64,000 bases of DNA from assembly GCF_037975245.1 (NCBI RefSeq), contig NC_092563.1, positions 4,411,001-4,475,000 on the forward strand, given 5' to 3'. Every line of letters starts with the position of its first letter. Within the stretch, counting starts at the first letter, position 1. This document shows, piece by piece, positions 36,909 through 64,000 of this stretch. A program made the position numbers and the translations under genes. The stretch comes from Apostichopus japonicus. Taxonomy: Eukaryota; Echinodermata; Holothuroidea; Aspidochirotida; Stichopodidae. Below the pieces are notes generated by a model. That model was not told where the DNA came from, made no database searches, and saw nothing but the letters and a program-made list of their open reading frames with translations.

Positions 36909-38787
36909 CAGTGGCGGATCCAGGATTTCGCCGAAGGGGGGGCCCAGATGGGAAATGCCTAATCGTCGTCCTGGGGGAGGGGTCTAAGGGGAGTGGGTGC
37001 CCCCCTCCCCTTGGAAAATTTCACAAAATATGGAGGTCCTCGGTGCAATCTGGTGCTACTTTTCGTGAAAGTTTTGAGTAAAATTTATTTCCAATAAATC
37101 ACGTATTCATGGTTTGCCGGGCATATATTTGCAATTTCGAGCAATGAGCTGGGATTTACGTCTTTGGGGAGTAGGTGGTGATGCAAACTACTTTTTACCA
37201 GGCTACTCCAGGCCATTTCATCTTGGATGCCCCCTTCCAGATGGAGACTATTGATGCAGTCAGAGTGCCCCTCTCACCTTCACTTTATCAGAATGATGGT
37301 GTACTCTTTTTGCAAATTTATTTTACAAAAAATTACACGCACAGTGGCGTAGCTAGGATTTTTTGAGTGGGGGCCATGGGGGGCTGTTCTTTCTTGTGGG
37401 GGGGGGCGGAGTTTACTATCTAAGCGGAGCGCCACCTTGGTTGGCGCGGAGCGTACAGAGAAAATTTGAGATTTCAGCACCCCCCAGATCGCAGGAGATG
37501 GCACCTGTGAGGCAAAATAGCAACCAAAAAGATGTGCAACTTTGGTGACAGAAATGCAAAAAAGTTTTTTCTCTTTCATGCTGACTGGCCTTGCCAACTC
37601 AGCCAGACTTTTAACTTGAGGGAAGTTGGCATCATTTGTCGTTTCAAGCTGTCAAGGCCTTTCTCCCAACTCAAACCCCTGTGGGCTACCGGTAGATTTG
37701 CAGGATATGCCCACATGTGGACTTAAATAGCATTAGAGGAAGGGGGTGGAAGACTAACACGCATCGATGTTTCGGTAATGGTCCACATTGGTGGCTCGGT
37801 GCTTATTAGGCCATTTATTGGGTTTCTTGAGGCAGCTGTCATCAGAATCTGGCTTTTTGTGCCAATCGATGACCGATAACATGTATTGGTATGTAAATTT
37901 CTTCTTCATATATCTAGCAACACTCTAAAAACAAATGAGTGGATTTCATTCCATTGGAGTGATCACTCGGCGCACTTCAAATTAAGAGTGAAATTTAACT
38001 CTATTGGAGTTAACCCTCACTCCTAATATGAGTGAATATAACTCTATTAGGAGTTAAGATTTACTCCAATGGAGTGGAAATTCACTCTTATACCGGAATG
38101 TGCTCAGTGATCACTCCCATGGAGTGAAATTCACCTATGTTTTTTATCAGTACAGTACAGTGCATATCATCATAGACGTACGTACGTACGTACTACTACG
38201 TACGTTCGTATATCAGACGCACTCGATACCCACGATACGATATGGTCCTGGAGAAACTATTTCCACTCATCATTTTTTAAGGCGATACAGTAGTGAGTAT
38301 TGAACAGGCACAGCCGCATGTTTGCAGGAAATTCAGAATTCCCAATATTTTATATCTCTACCAGTAGTGAAAATCATGTTTTTCGACAGTTTCGTGGACA
38401 TAAAAAGTTGTTTTGTGGAATATTCAATGACATATCAGGGGCTGATGCAGGATTTGTGACAGGGGGGGGGGGGCTGACTGGTCCAGCCGCGACTGAACGT
38501 AAGACTATCTAAGCGGAGCGCCATCATCGGTTGGCGCGGAGCGTCCAAGAAAATTTTTGGCTTTACAAACCCCCAGATGGCCGAAAACGGCACTTCCCGA
38601 GTATTCTAAGCAGCATGTACCTAGCCTGAAAATATGGATCTCATGTCTGCAATTTCAGGCCCCCCGTAGCTACGCCACTGATCACGCATGGGGCCCTTTC
38701 CCTCGAACGCGGTAAAAAAAAAAAAAAAATCAGGATTTTCAAAAAGGGGGGCCCGGGCCCCCCGGGCCCCCCCTGGATCCGCCCCTG
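36909..38787. mobile_element. 1.9 kb DNA element, CAGTGG...CCCCTG tips, 5-bp TSD
   Basis: Tips are CAGTGGCGGATCCAGG and CCTGGATCCGCCCCTG. The 5-bp TSD is CATAG (36904-36908 and 38788-38792). The copy 3 unit has the uninterrupted site (TATACATAGTTATGTC near 55993-56008), which proves the boundaries. It contains a second element at 37342-38680. Confidence 0.88.
37342..38680. mobile_element. 1.3 kb hAT-like element nested in the 1.9 kb element
   Basis: Tips are CAGTGGCGTAGCTAGG and, at the right, GTAGCTACGCCACTG. The flanking 8-mers TACACGCA and ATCACGCA agree at six positions, consistent with an aged 8-bp TSD. Inside are a CTATCTAAGCGGAGCGCCAC block (twice, about 37414 and 38504), a run of ACTCC/GGAGT palindromes (37930-38130) and an (ACGT)n run near 38176-38205. 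Confidence 0.65.
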
Positions 38788-39613
38788 CATAGTTATGTCA
38801 AGTTTTGAGAGTGATGACCGAGGGAGAGAAAGAGTTTGTGCGTTGAGAAATTACCCCCTCAATTATTCACAGTGGCGGGAATAGTTGAACATACGGGTAG
38901 TCTATGTCACGACTCTTTTAAAGGGTGGCCAAAACTTCATCGCCGAAAGTTGCAGGGAAAAAAATGGGGAAATTCTTGATCATAAATTACTTCTTTCAGG
39001 AATTGCAAAGTATAACACCATTTTGCTACTCAGAAGCACTACCGGTATTAACCAACTGAAGGTTTTTATTTTCAAATGTAAGGGGTATACCTCTTACCCG
39101 ATAGGGCCCCTTTCCCAGGCTACAACATACGTCATTGGAGGTGTCGCTAAGGTGATGAAGGGGGAAACTTGAGGACAAAAAGCAAAAACGTTTGAATACC
39201 AAGGACTTAGCATACGTCCCATCAATGCACAAACAACATAAAATATCAATCGGAAAACGTGAGATTTTTTTGTGGATCCAAATAACATGTTTGCAGTTCG
39301 TTAAAAACAATATTCTCGCGAATAATAGTACTTTAAATATTTACAATGTCACTTATTTCTTTAATTATTCTTACTTTATTTCATTATTTTTCCAATATAA
39401 TCACTTTTAATAAAAATGATGGCAATAAATTCAAATGGGAGCACAAGAAGTCGTTTATCAGTCTCTCTTCTACTCTCCCCCACCTCCCCCTCCCTTCGCG
39501 TTGAAAGTTTTTCATAAAGTTATGCTTATCCTCAGAGACGGTACCAGCAATTCTCAGTTTCGGCATAGGTATACCGTAAAAACCGTAATTTCCATAAATA
39601 CAATACATATAAA

Positions 39614-39616
<3 letters not shown>

Positions 39617-39653
<37 letters not shown>

Positions 39654-39658
39654 TATAT
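39617..39658. repeat. (TA)n microsatellite at the junction of the two duplicated units
   Basis: TA run exactly where unit A homology ends and unit B homology begins (within about 10 bp). Confidence 0.85.
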
Positions 39659-39945
39659 ATGTTTAACTGTTATTGTGCACACGTCGCATCTGTCTACGTG
39701 AATACAAGTTAACCGTCGTACATTCAGGGTAGGGGACGCTCTATAAAACATGTGGGATGGGTGGGGGAAACCCCTTCCGCCACGCACATTCCATATAAGA
39801 GGGGTCACGCGACGATTAGCAGCGAAAACTGAACAACTTATGTACATTTTATATTAAGAGTAACTTCCTTCATCGGGGGGGGGGGGGTGGTGCGCTTGTT
39901 GACCATTTCTCGTGACAGTTCTCTTATGCAAGTAAAAGTTCCAGT

Positions 39946-39954
39946 TATATATAA
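39946..39954 (+). promoter_or_regulatory. TATA-like box upstream of BPI copy 3
   Basis: Same TATATATAA and same context (CCAGT before it, CTATGCATTGTGTCAATT after it) as upstream of copy 2, 169 bp before the ATG at 40123. The similar spacing in both copies supports a core promoter, but the two regions are recent duplicates, so conservation is weak evidence. Confidence 0.45.
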
Positions 39955-40122
39955 CTATGCATTGTGTCAATTTGCAAGCTTGCTTTTATTTTCGTTATTC
40001 GTGTTTCCTCTCTGCGGAAATATACATATAAACTATAGAATGAAAGTGACATCGATATACAAGAATCATTGAACGTTCTACTGTCAGTCTAGAAAGTACT
40101 GATATACGCCTACGACTTTACC

Positions 40123-54562
<14,440 letters not shown>

Positions 54563-55050
54563 GAATATACGTTTGAAAAACGTTGTTTTTTTTTCTTTGT
54601 TGTTGCTGATGCTACATTATCTACATGCGTAGTGTGTAGAAATACAGGGTTTGCGAAACTAGTATAGATGCACTGTAAATATCTCATTCATATGTAGGCT
54701 TTGATTGCATGATAGTTGTTAGCATACATTTTACAATTGTTAGGCCTATACTACAGACACAGCACAGTACAAGAAGTACTACATTTAATAATGCCAAAAA
54801 TGACAATATGGCCTAAGCTCCCCAAACTGTGTATACATAGTTTATCATACTTTAAAAGTTAACAGCGTATAAAATCATGTAAAACGCCAACTTGGTGTAC
54901 TATGGATTGTATAAAGCAATCACGTCCAATAATAAGAGCGTAATATGTCAAAGGTCACAATATCAATGAAGTTTCCAGGTTGAAAAAGATGTTTCGCAAA
55001 CTCCAAAACCGGAGGGCTCATGTTATGTAAGTTTCAACTAGGTGGCTACC

Positions 55051-55122
55051 ATGGCAGCGTATCATAATACTTTCATTGGCATCGTCTTGGGAGCTCATTA
55101 CAAACCAATGGGCTCCAGTTTT
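55051..55122 (+). pseudogene. Relic first exon of a BPI gene, downstream of copy 3
   Basis: Same relic as downstream of copy 2, with one visible difference (GGCATCGTC for GGCAACGTC). Its presence in both units means the fragment was already part of the ancestral segment before duplication. Confidence 0.7.
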
Positions 55123-55592
55123 GTCACTATAAATCGATAAATATCGCGCTCAAACCTCTGAGCAGGTCGCCGTGTTATGATCCATATATTTAAGGTAATG
55201 CAGGCTATATGTAAATCAGGCTAATACGTCACTTCGCGTCTTTGGAGATTTTGTCTCTGAATAACATCATACCCGGCACACGTTCTTGGTGTTTCTGAAG
55301 ATCACGCGGGACCCGGCCCTTTTCAAGTTATCCCTGCCGGAGACTATCAGGTTGGGGTTATAGACAGCCGGGCCTGGAGACAGGGGAGTCAGTGGGATAT
55401 AGCCATGGTGGCCGGACTCGATTAGAGGGCCCTTAATAGCGCATGGACTTGCCATACACGTCACAGCTGCTATAATGTTTGATTTTTTTTTTGTCTCTCG
55501 ATATTGTTTAGTAAACAGGTAAGGTCAATATGAAATGATGTGCGTTTGACGAGATCCTGTTTCCGTTTTTACTTTAAGCAGCGCGTTATGTG

Positions 55593-55819
55593 TGACGTCA
55601 TTGAGTTACATTAACGTTAACGACCAATCACTTTGCCCAATTTGTAGGCTACCGACCAATCAGCTTTAACGACGTATTTGTGTGAGGAGTTTTCACTTTC
55701 GACTTTTACCAAAACGACTGTTTTTCTACGTGTTTGTTTTTGGTTGCTTCCTCAAAATCGAGGCAGATATGACTGGAACTTCATCTGTTATGACCTTTCA
55801 CCTTTTATAGGTGACGTCA
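55593..55819. promoter_or_regulatory. CRE/CCAAT cluster in 3' flank of copy 3
   Basis: Counterpart of the cluster downstream of copy 2, with TGACGTCA at 55593-55600 and 55812-55819 and two CCAATCA boxes between them. The surrounding 1 kb is nearly identical in both units. Confidence 0.35.
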
Positions 55820-56820
55820 TACTTTTTTTGATACTTGGCAACGGGGCTGAAGATCAGTGTAGAATAAACAGCCTAATAAATAGCCTCGTGTTTTAATATG
55901 CAGTGAATTACCCCGCCCATCCGGGTGGATCGTTCGTGACCATTAGTAAAAGTAGTTTTGCATACGTTTTTTTCTAACACTGGCTAATTGTGTATACATA
56001 GTTATGTCAAGTTTTGAGAGTGATGACCGAGAGAGAAAGAGTTTGTGCGTTGAGAAATTACCCCCTCAATTATTCACAGTGGCGGGAATAGTTGAACATA
56101 CGGGTAGTCTATGTCACGACTCTTTTAAAGGGTGGCCAAAACTTCATCGCCGAAAGTTGCAGGGAAAAAAATGGGGACATTCTTGATCATAAATTACTTC
56201 TTTCAGGAATTGCAAAGTATAACACCATTTTGCTACTCAGAAGCACTACCGGTATTAACCAACTGAAGGTTTTTATTTTCAAATGTAAGGGGTATACCTC
56301 TTACCCGATAGGGCCCCTTTCCCAGGCTACAGCATACGTCATTGGAGGTGTCGCTAAGGTGATGAAGGGGGAAACTTGAGGACAAAAATCAAAAACGTTT
56401 GAATACCAAGGACTTAGCATACGTCCCATCAATGCACAAACAACATAAAATATCAATCGGAAAACGTGAGATTTTTTTTGTGGATCCAAATAACATGTTT
56501 GCAGTTCGTTAAAAACAATATTCTCGCGAATAATAGTACTTTAAATATTTACAATGTCACTTATTTCTTTAATTATTCTTACTTTATTTCATTATTTTTC
56601 CAATATGATAACTTTTAATAAAAATGATGGCAATAAATTCAAATGGGAACACGAAGAAGTCGTTTGTCAGTCTCTCCTCTATTCTGCCCCACCTCCCCTC
56701 ACTTCTCGATAAAAGTTTTCATGAAGTTATGTTTATCCTCAGAGACGGAATTAACCAGCAATTCTCAGTTTCGGCATAGGTATATACCGTAAAAACCGTA
56801 ATTTCCATAAAAACAATTAT

Positions 56821-58535
<1,715 letters not shown>

Positions 58536-59762
58536 TCATCGGTACACTGGTACGATCTTCATCCCGTAGAGAGAAGCGAGAATTGCTGGATCGGCAGGTA
58601 CCATAGGGTGCATTGGGTAGAACGGAGGAAACTGTGACGTCATCGGTGGAAGGGGTGACCCATGTGGGTTAGGAGTTACCCTTCCTTTTAATTGAAGCGA
58701 TTGATGCTTTAAGAATGTTTCAGTGTCGATTTGAGTCACAAACGGATTGAATTGCGCGGCGGCTTGAAGTTGTAACGCCTGGCGTTGTTGCCACATCATC
58801 TGGAGGGCGATGGCTGGATTAACGTACTGGCCACGTTGTAGCGGTAACAGTTGCCGGTTGACTGACGGCTTATCGGGTATGCACCCGTGCACGTCCTCAG
58901 CCGAGGACCTACCAGTGATGCTTGTCTCCCCCTGTATGGGAGGTGATGACGATGTTTCCCCTCCGCGAGACGGCGGTCTATCCACCGTCGAATTAGCCGC
59001 CGTGGTGACGTCAGAGTCCCGGTTGCCAAGTATATTCTCAATGTGAAAAGATTTGCTCTTGATCTTGTTTTCGACCATCTCGGAAAGATTTGGCACGACT
59101 AGGTGAGGATCTTCGTCGGGTTTGCCATTAGATCGTCTCCTACGACGAGAGAAGATGCCGTCGGTGAATGCAAACTCCGCTGTTTCTTTCAATGTCCAAT
59201 AGTTATCTTTACCCCATGGTCTGGTGGGGTCTCTTAAAATCTTCTGAAAACATTCATTCAACGAGAGATTGTGACGCACCGAGTTTTTCCAGCCCGTGTA
59301 GGTACCGCGAAAGAATGGGAACCGATTCATGAGAAATTCGTTGATTTCCGCTAGCGTCATCCTTCCCGTCGGCGATTCCCGGATCGCCATGGCAATCAGA
59401 GCGATGTAAGAATAAGGGGGCTTGGGGTGTCTCTGGTAGTTATGACGGGTCCGGGCCCGGTGTCGTTTGGGTTGACACTTGCCAACATTAGGAGTCTGTG
59501 GTTTGAAAGAAGAAGTGGGACTTCCCGCAACAGTCAGGTCCGGGTCCCGTAAGTGAGGCTCTGATTTCAAAGTTTTTCTTAAATCTATCGGATAATCATT
59601 TTCTGATATAAACATCGACATATTGTTAACTACTCTGATATGCTTGTTACCGAACGGTTCTTCTTTCAGTAATTTCGTGGAATCGGCTTGGGCTAACGTC
59701 GTATGGTTTCCTCCCGAAAGAAAACTCTCTGTAATTTTCTTGTCAACTGATGGCGTATCCAT
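58536..59762 (-). CDS. FoxQ1: Forkhead transcription factor, FoxQ1-like (408 aa, single exon)
   Basis: Nuclear DNA-binding regulator of the forkhead family. Counting from the ATG at 59762, the forkhead domain spans about residues 114-205 (59148-59423). It begins [14 protein letters not shown], has the recognition-helix segment [16 protein letters not shown], and continues [14 protein letters not shown] with a basic run FSRRRRR. The pattern [21 protein letters not shown] and [12 protein letters not shown] is that of FoxQ1. A Groucho-type eh1 motif, SFHIENIL, lies near residue 240. The C-terminal part is rich in Pro, Gln and Ser and ends KIVPVYR. No intron is visible, as in vertebrate FoxQ1. 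The open frame continues upstream to 59897 (from a GTG; a TAA stop lies just before it) but has no ATG before 59762. An upstream exon spliced into that stretch therefore cannot be excluded. FoxQ1 is favoured over other Fox classes by domain sequence only. Confidence 0.88.
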   Translation of the reverse strand: MDTPSVDKKITESFLSGGNHTTLAQADSTKLLKEEPFGNKHIRVVNNMSMFISENDYPIDLRKTLKSEPHLRDPDLTVAGSPTSSFKPQTPNVGKCQPKRHRARTRHNYQRHPKPPYSYIALIAMAIRESPTGRMTLAEINEFLMNRFPFFRGTYTGWKNSVRHNLSLNECFQKILRDPTRPWGKDNYWTLKETAEFAFTDGIFSRRRRRSNGKPDEDPHLVVPNLSEMVENKIKSKSFHIENILGNRDSDVTTAANSTVDRPPSRGGETSSSPPIQGETSITGRSSAEDVHGCIPDKPSVNRQLLPLQRGQYVNPAIALQMMWQQRQALQLQAAAQFNPFVTQIDTETFLKHQSLQLKGRVTPNPHGSPLPPMTSQFPPFYPMHPMVPADPAILASLYGMKIVPVYR

Positions 59763-59897
59763 TTGTGATAACTTTATACTCAAAACTTCTCTCGTTAGGT
59801 CAGTACTCTGGCAGTACGGTGGAACAGAAAGCAAATGTTTCACGTAAAAAGTTTTGAATTGATCATACAGATAAATAACTGGCGGAGCGCGATTCAC
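59763..59897 (-). other. Open extension upstream of the FoxQ1 ATG
   Basis: The FoxQ1 frame stays open for 45 codons before the first ATG, starting at a GTG just after a TAA stop. It contains no ATG and no recognised domain. It is most likely 5' untranslated sequence, or the start of a 3' exon if an upstream exon exists. Confidence 0.5.
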
Positions 59898-62800
59898 ATT
59901 CTTAACATTTACTTATAGCTATCACCGTCATCGTCTCCGTAGCTGGATTCCCGAACTATAATTCCACCGCTATAGAACAAACATTGCCATTTTTTTTACC
60001 AAGTTTTCTTTATATTTGTAATTTCTCCAGCTTCTCCTTGTTAGCTTTAAGACGATGTTAAAAAATCAATTGATGATAAAAATCCACAAATTAAGCACAT
60101 TCTGCGATGCTTTGCTTATCACAACTTCGAACAGATGGGGTCCTGATGTGATGAATGAATGAATCTATAGGTTGATAACAAACACACCCTCACAACTTAC
60201 AAAAAGAAAGAAAGAAAAGGGAAAAGCATGTAATCCGAGCATACATATGGTGACTGAAAAGACATCTTCTAATTAAATCGATTTTGGTTATATTGTCCTG
60301 ATCACGAGTTCACAATGGAGATGATGAAACGGTAGCATAAATGTTTGCTTTTCGATGGCGTATAGACACCCCAGAATCAGAACATCAAACAGAGTCCTGT
60401 CTCGCTACACACGCTAGATATCAAACGTAATGTAAACAGTTCTTTAAACAAAGTCACAAAATTTTGTCAAGAAGTTACGTGTATATCAGAGGCGCGTCCT
60501 TCTCTCTTTTTAATTTGCAAGTATTATAAACGCGAGATTCTAATCGGTTACTTTATTGAATTCGATGAACCAACAGGAGGGGTTTTAACAAACAATTATT
60601 TGGAGTAATCATTTCATCGCGGTTAAGTTGGCTTGTAAAGAATAATCCCTTCTTCATCATGCGTGTGCACACGGATTGAACAAAGTTTCTTTTAATTATA
60701 CTTCCGTATTAACGTGTTAGGCAGAGACTTACTTTACAAAAGGACTTGGTAATCTTGTTCAAAAGGATTTGGGAGAAAGTTACAAATAAACATTTTGATA
60801 AGATCACTTAAGTATCTTTTGTCACAATAAGTGTTAGGCTAAGATCAATAAAATATAAGCAACCAATAGTTAAGTCATTGTTAAACTTGTGAACACTTTT
60901 AGACGGTTACAATACAAGTGACAAACAACATGTGATGAACTGGGAGAATCTAATCCGTTTATATCAAGAGATTTGAATACAAAAGAAGTTTGAGGCAAAT
61001 TACGTGGTAAGGAACGCCGAATGGTTACAAAATAGGGATGCCTTTCTCTGTTCTCAGTGTCAGTCGTAATATTTCTGTAATGGGCCTAATTAAACTATTC
61101 TGAACTTACACAGTTAATCCATGATGGCTCCATAGCCGATCATGTTGAGTTTACTATAACTTACACATGTGTATATAGGCACATGTATACAATTGGTCTT
61201 TGCACTGTAAAGTTTGTGTCGCCTTTCACAATCAGATTAAGAGCAAACCTAAAACTCTTCTCGAAAGGTGTATGGGAGGTCTAGTGCACCCTGCCTCCCC
61301 ACTGGAGTCAACATCATATATGTTCCCCTTGTTTGGTAGCTTGTTTTGTTGAATTGCTTCCTGCCTACAGTCCATATTGAAAGTGTTTACTAATCTCGCA
61401 TTCCGCAACTGCTTAAACTTCTCCTCTCGCTATTTAGTTTCCATATTTTAGTTTGGCTGTGTTTTTTCATCCCCCAACCTCTTCCCCACATAAATGAGCT
61501 GTGCGTCACCAAAATCCCCCCTCGTCGCTGCCGATAACGTGTCCAAAAAGGCCGGCCGGCCTGTTTAATTGAAGATTGGGAACGGGCTGTACGTATGCAT
61601 GGTATTTTCCAATTGTATTATTAGGATATGTAAAGCCAATGCAGAATATATGCCCTATCTTAAAATGAGGGTGGGGGGGGGACCCGCCTATTTCATTGTT
61701 CGAGTCGAGGAAAGAAATCAATTTATTCTTTATACAGAATAGGCAGTTGGGTGGACCCAATTCCACTGATGGTAATATCGTATGCAGGCCTAAGTAGTAG
61801 AAATGAGAGACATAAACATATATGTATAAATAATGTTCTAATGTTTTGGGGTAACTTCAGCCGCCCAAACTTTAAGAAATAATAAAATTGGGCATATCGT
61901 TTTGCACATGATTCAAGAAATTTGTGGGATATAAAATTACCACATTTGGTCTAACTTCGCTCAAAAACCCACAAGTTATAATCAATCAACCGGAAGTAGT
62001 TGTAACTAAAAAGTGATTTAGACAGAGGTGGTGTCCAATTACATGTGAATCTCATATATATGGCTTGAAAATCACCATGACAAAGTTACAACGCACAAGT
62101 TACACTGAATAATGAACAATGTGAACATACATAGGGAATATTTAGAACTCTATACCATGTCTTTCTTTCGAACGAAGTATGTAGTGATAAAGGTTATTTA
62201 ACGTAAGTATCACTTCACGTGTTCGTTTCATATTTGATGAAAGTATGCAGGGAGGGGTGACGCACCACGCTCCAAAGTCCCCCACCCCACCCTCCCTTGA
62301 TTTTTTTGTGGCAGTAAACATTAGTTATAACTAAAAACATAATAAGTTTGATCATAACTTTTTAGCGCACCGTGCTTCCCACGCCCCGCGCTGACATTTT
62401 TGTGACACTAAGAATTAGTTCTATCTACAAACATATAAGTTTGATGATAGCAAAGTACACTGTATATTTTTTTAAATAAAAATAAAATAAAACTGTTAGC
62501 AAACTGCTTATCCACTTTTTAGCACGTTATGTGTGCGTGCATTAGTTCCTTTCAATAATATTTCTGATGCCACTATTTTTGGTATTACTTTCGATATACA
62601 GACATTTACCTCCACCCCATATACTTCCCGGACCCCCCCCCCATCCTCCCGGCACTCCTTCCGCGAAATCCTGGGATCCGACAGGTATACGGATTGTATC
62701 ACTAAATCTGTACAAGTCTTTCGTCAAATCACGTGATCAAGTCTTGCACTGAGAGATGTCATCAGCTAATATTTAAAGATGTTCTTTTACTGTTTATATT

Positions 62801-64000
62801 GTTGTCATTGTATTTTTAGCACGGCACTGCAATTTATTCCTTGTTTATATAAGAAGTTTGCACTGCAGGTAAGAGTCAGTAACTCCATCCAACTGACGAT
62901 TGGAAGAGTAGTTCACAAGCAAATGACAGTTTATTTGAATGAATGATTACATCCACTCTATAAAGGACTGGGAGGTTACATTTCTATTTAACTTTCTTGA
63001 GTTAGATGTTTGTGATTTTGCTATTACAATTAAGAGAAACATATTGTTGAGGTGTTACTCTGTATAAACACCTCGTTTGGAGTAAATTAGCGGCAGTTGA
63101 AATTGTAAAGATCTTAGCAACAAGGTATGTCAAACCGAGACAGCAAATCACCATCGAGAAATATATATATATATGGGTTGGGGAGGCAAAGCTAGACTGT
63201 AAATATATAATGAAAAGTTTGGTCTAATATTACCTATAAAGCAAACACACCATTCTCTTACAATGGCAATCAATACAGTATATCGACTCAGATACACGAA
63301 AAAGACAAACCATACAGATTTCAATGGGGAGTTTAATCAAGTTGTTGAAGAACAAACAGTCGAACAAAGCAAGCTAGGGCATTAAATTAAAAACTAAAGC
63401 TCAATATGCCACATCGAGGAAGACAGTCGACAGACCAACAAGAGTGTAACTTGCCAAATCAAAAAGTGAAAGGGATATGGGGGGGGGAGTCTTTGATCAA
63501 TCCGAGGCTGTCGGACTCGGTACAAGAATCAAGTGGATGTTAGTTACTATATTTACGCGAAAGTTGGTAAGAAGTAGCTCTTGCCAAGCTGATTCTCTAA
63601 CCTAAAGTGGAAGTTTATTTATAGGTTGGGATAAGGGGAAAACGGGATTATGAGGGGGAGGGGTGGGGAGTAGATAGACCAGCTTCCTAACACTAGTATA
63701 TTTCACCTCCTCTGCTTCCCGAACTAGGAAGACACTTCATGGACATGGTGGATCATTCACTGCAGCAATTAAATAGTCGATTAAAAAAATCTTTTCCCCT
63801 TAAAATTAAACAAAAATCCAAAATAACAAATTTATATTTCAACACGAAAGGTCAAAATTTCAAGCTAATACATCTTCTCGAATTTTTTCATACAGCGTCT
63901 AAAATTGTGACATGAACAGTTAACATTTCGAGGTGCGAGTAGCACGTAGAATAATTGAGAAAAAGATAGAAATATTGTTACAAAAATCCAAAACTATAGA
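59898..64000. other. Upstream flank of FoxQ1, no gene seen
   Basis: AT-rich single-copy-looking sequence without convincing coding potential on either strand. It holds short C-rich runs, a diverged ~105-bp tandem repeat at 62261-62458 and a short (TA)n at 63162. It is likely to include FoxQ1 regulatory DNA, but nothing specific can be named. Confidence 0.6.
62261..62458. repeat. Diverged tandem duplication, ~105-bp period
   Basis: Two units start CGCACCACGCTCC (62261) and CGCACCGTGCTTCC (62366). Both continue with a TTTTTGTG stretch, an ATTAGTT block and AAGTTTGAT. Substantially diverged. Confidence 0.55.

Larger units (their letters stand above)
20449..39615 (+). repeat. Tandem segmental duplication, unit A (contains BPI copy 2)
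   Basis: This segment aligns from end to end with 39665-56820. Homology begins at ACTGTTATTGTGCACACG (about 20449 and 39665) and ends after the shared TACCGTAAAAACCGTAATTT block (about 39573 and 56785), next to (AT)n runs in both units. The 2 kb length difference is explained mainly by a 1.5 kb hAT insertion in intron 1 and a 1.9 kb insertion downstream in this unit, offset by a longer minisatellite and longer (AT)n runs in unit B. Confidence 0.85.

Noticed and set aside
38885-39172. 95-codon frame conserved at 56092-56379
   Set aside because: Same reason: it lies in the high-identity duplicated flank and has no recognisable family or splice context.

Overview
The window looks like animal nuclear DNA. 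It has long AT-rich introns with GT-AG splice sites, abundant (AT)n runs, tRNA-derived SINEs, hAT-like DNA transposons and a LINE 3' fragment. Both gene families (BPI/LBP and a FoxQ1-type forkhead) fit an invertebrate deuterostome, most plausibly an echinoderm. That placement is an inference from gene content, not a demonstrated match.

Layout. Three BPI/LBP genes lie head to tail on the + strand, each with 16 coding exons of almost identical length and phase. Copy 1 (1-17171) starts before the window and is the divergent member. Copy 2 (20948-35493) and copy 3 (40123-54562) each encode 495 residues. They sit in two tandem 17-19 kb duplicated segments (about 20449-39615 and 39665-56820) whose introns and flanks also align. 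Each segment ends with a decayed first exon of a further BPI copy. After a gene-poor gap, an apparently intronless FoxQ1-like gene lies on the - strand (58536-59762). From 59898 to 64000 I see no gene.

Function. BPI/LBP proteins are secreted two-barrel lipid-binding proteins that recognise bacterial lipopolysaccharide, so the array is probably an innate-immunity cluster. Copies 2 and 3 differ mostly by amino-acid replacements in the exons that correspond to a lipopolysaccharide-binding part of human BPI. FoxQ1 is a transcription factor with no evident functional link to the array.

Most of the unusual structure is in the introns. Copy 1 has exon 9 plus its splice donor repeated five times with alternating GT/AT donors, a perfect 70-bp hairpin, an inverted intron segment, and a 4.7 kb element bounded by inverted repeats that carries nine copies of GTTTCGGAGGTGAC(G). 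Copies 2 and 3 carry a 24-bp minisatellite of different lengths, paired filled and empty transposon sites, and, in copy 3, a truncated duplicate of exon 3. All coordinates and alignments were made by eye.
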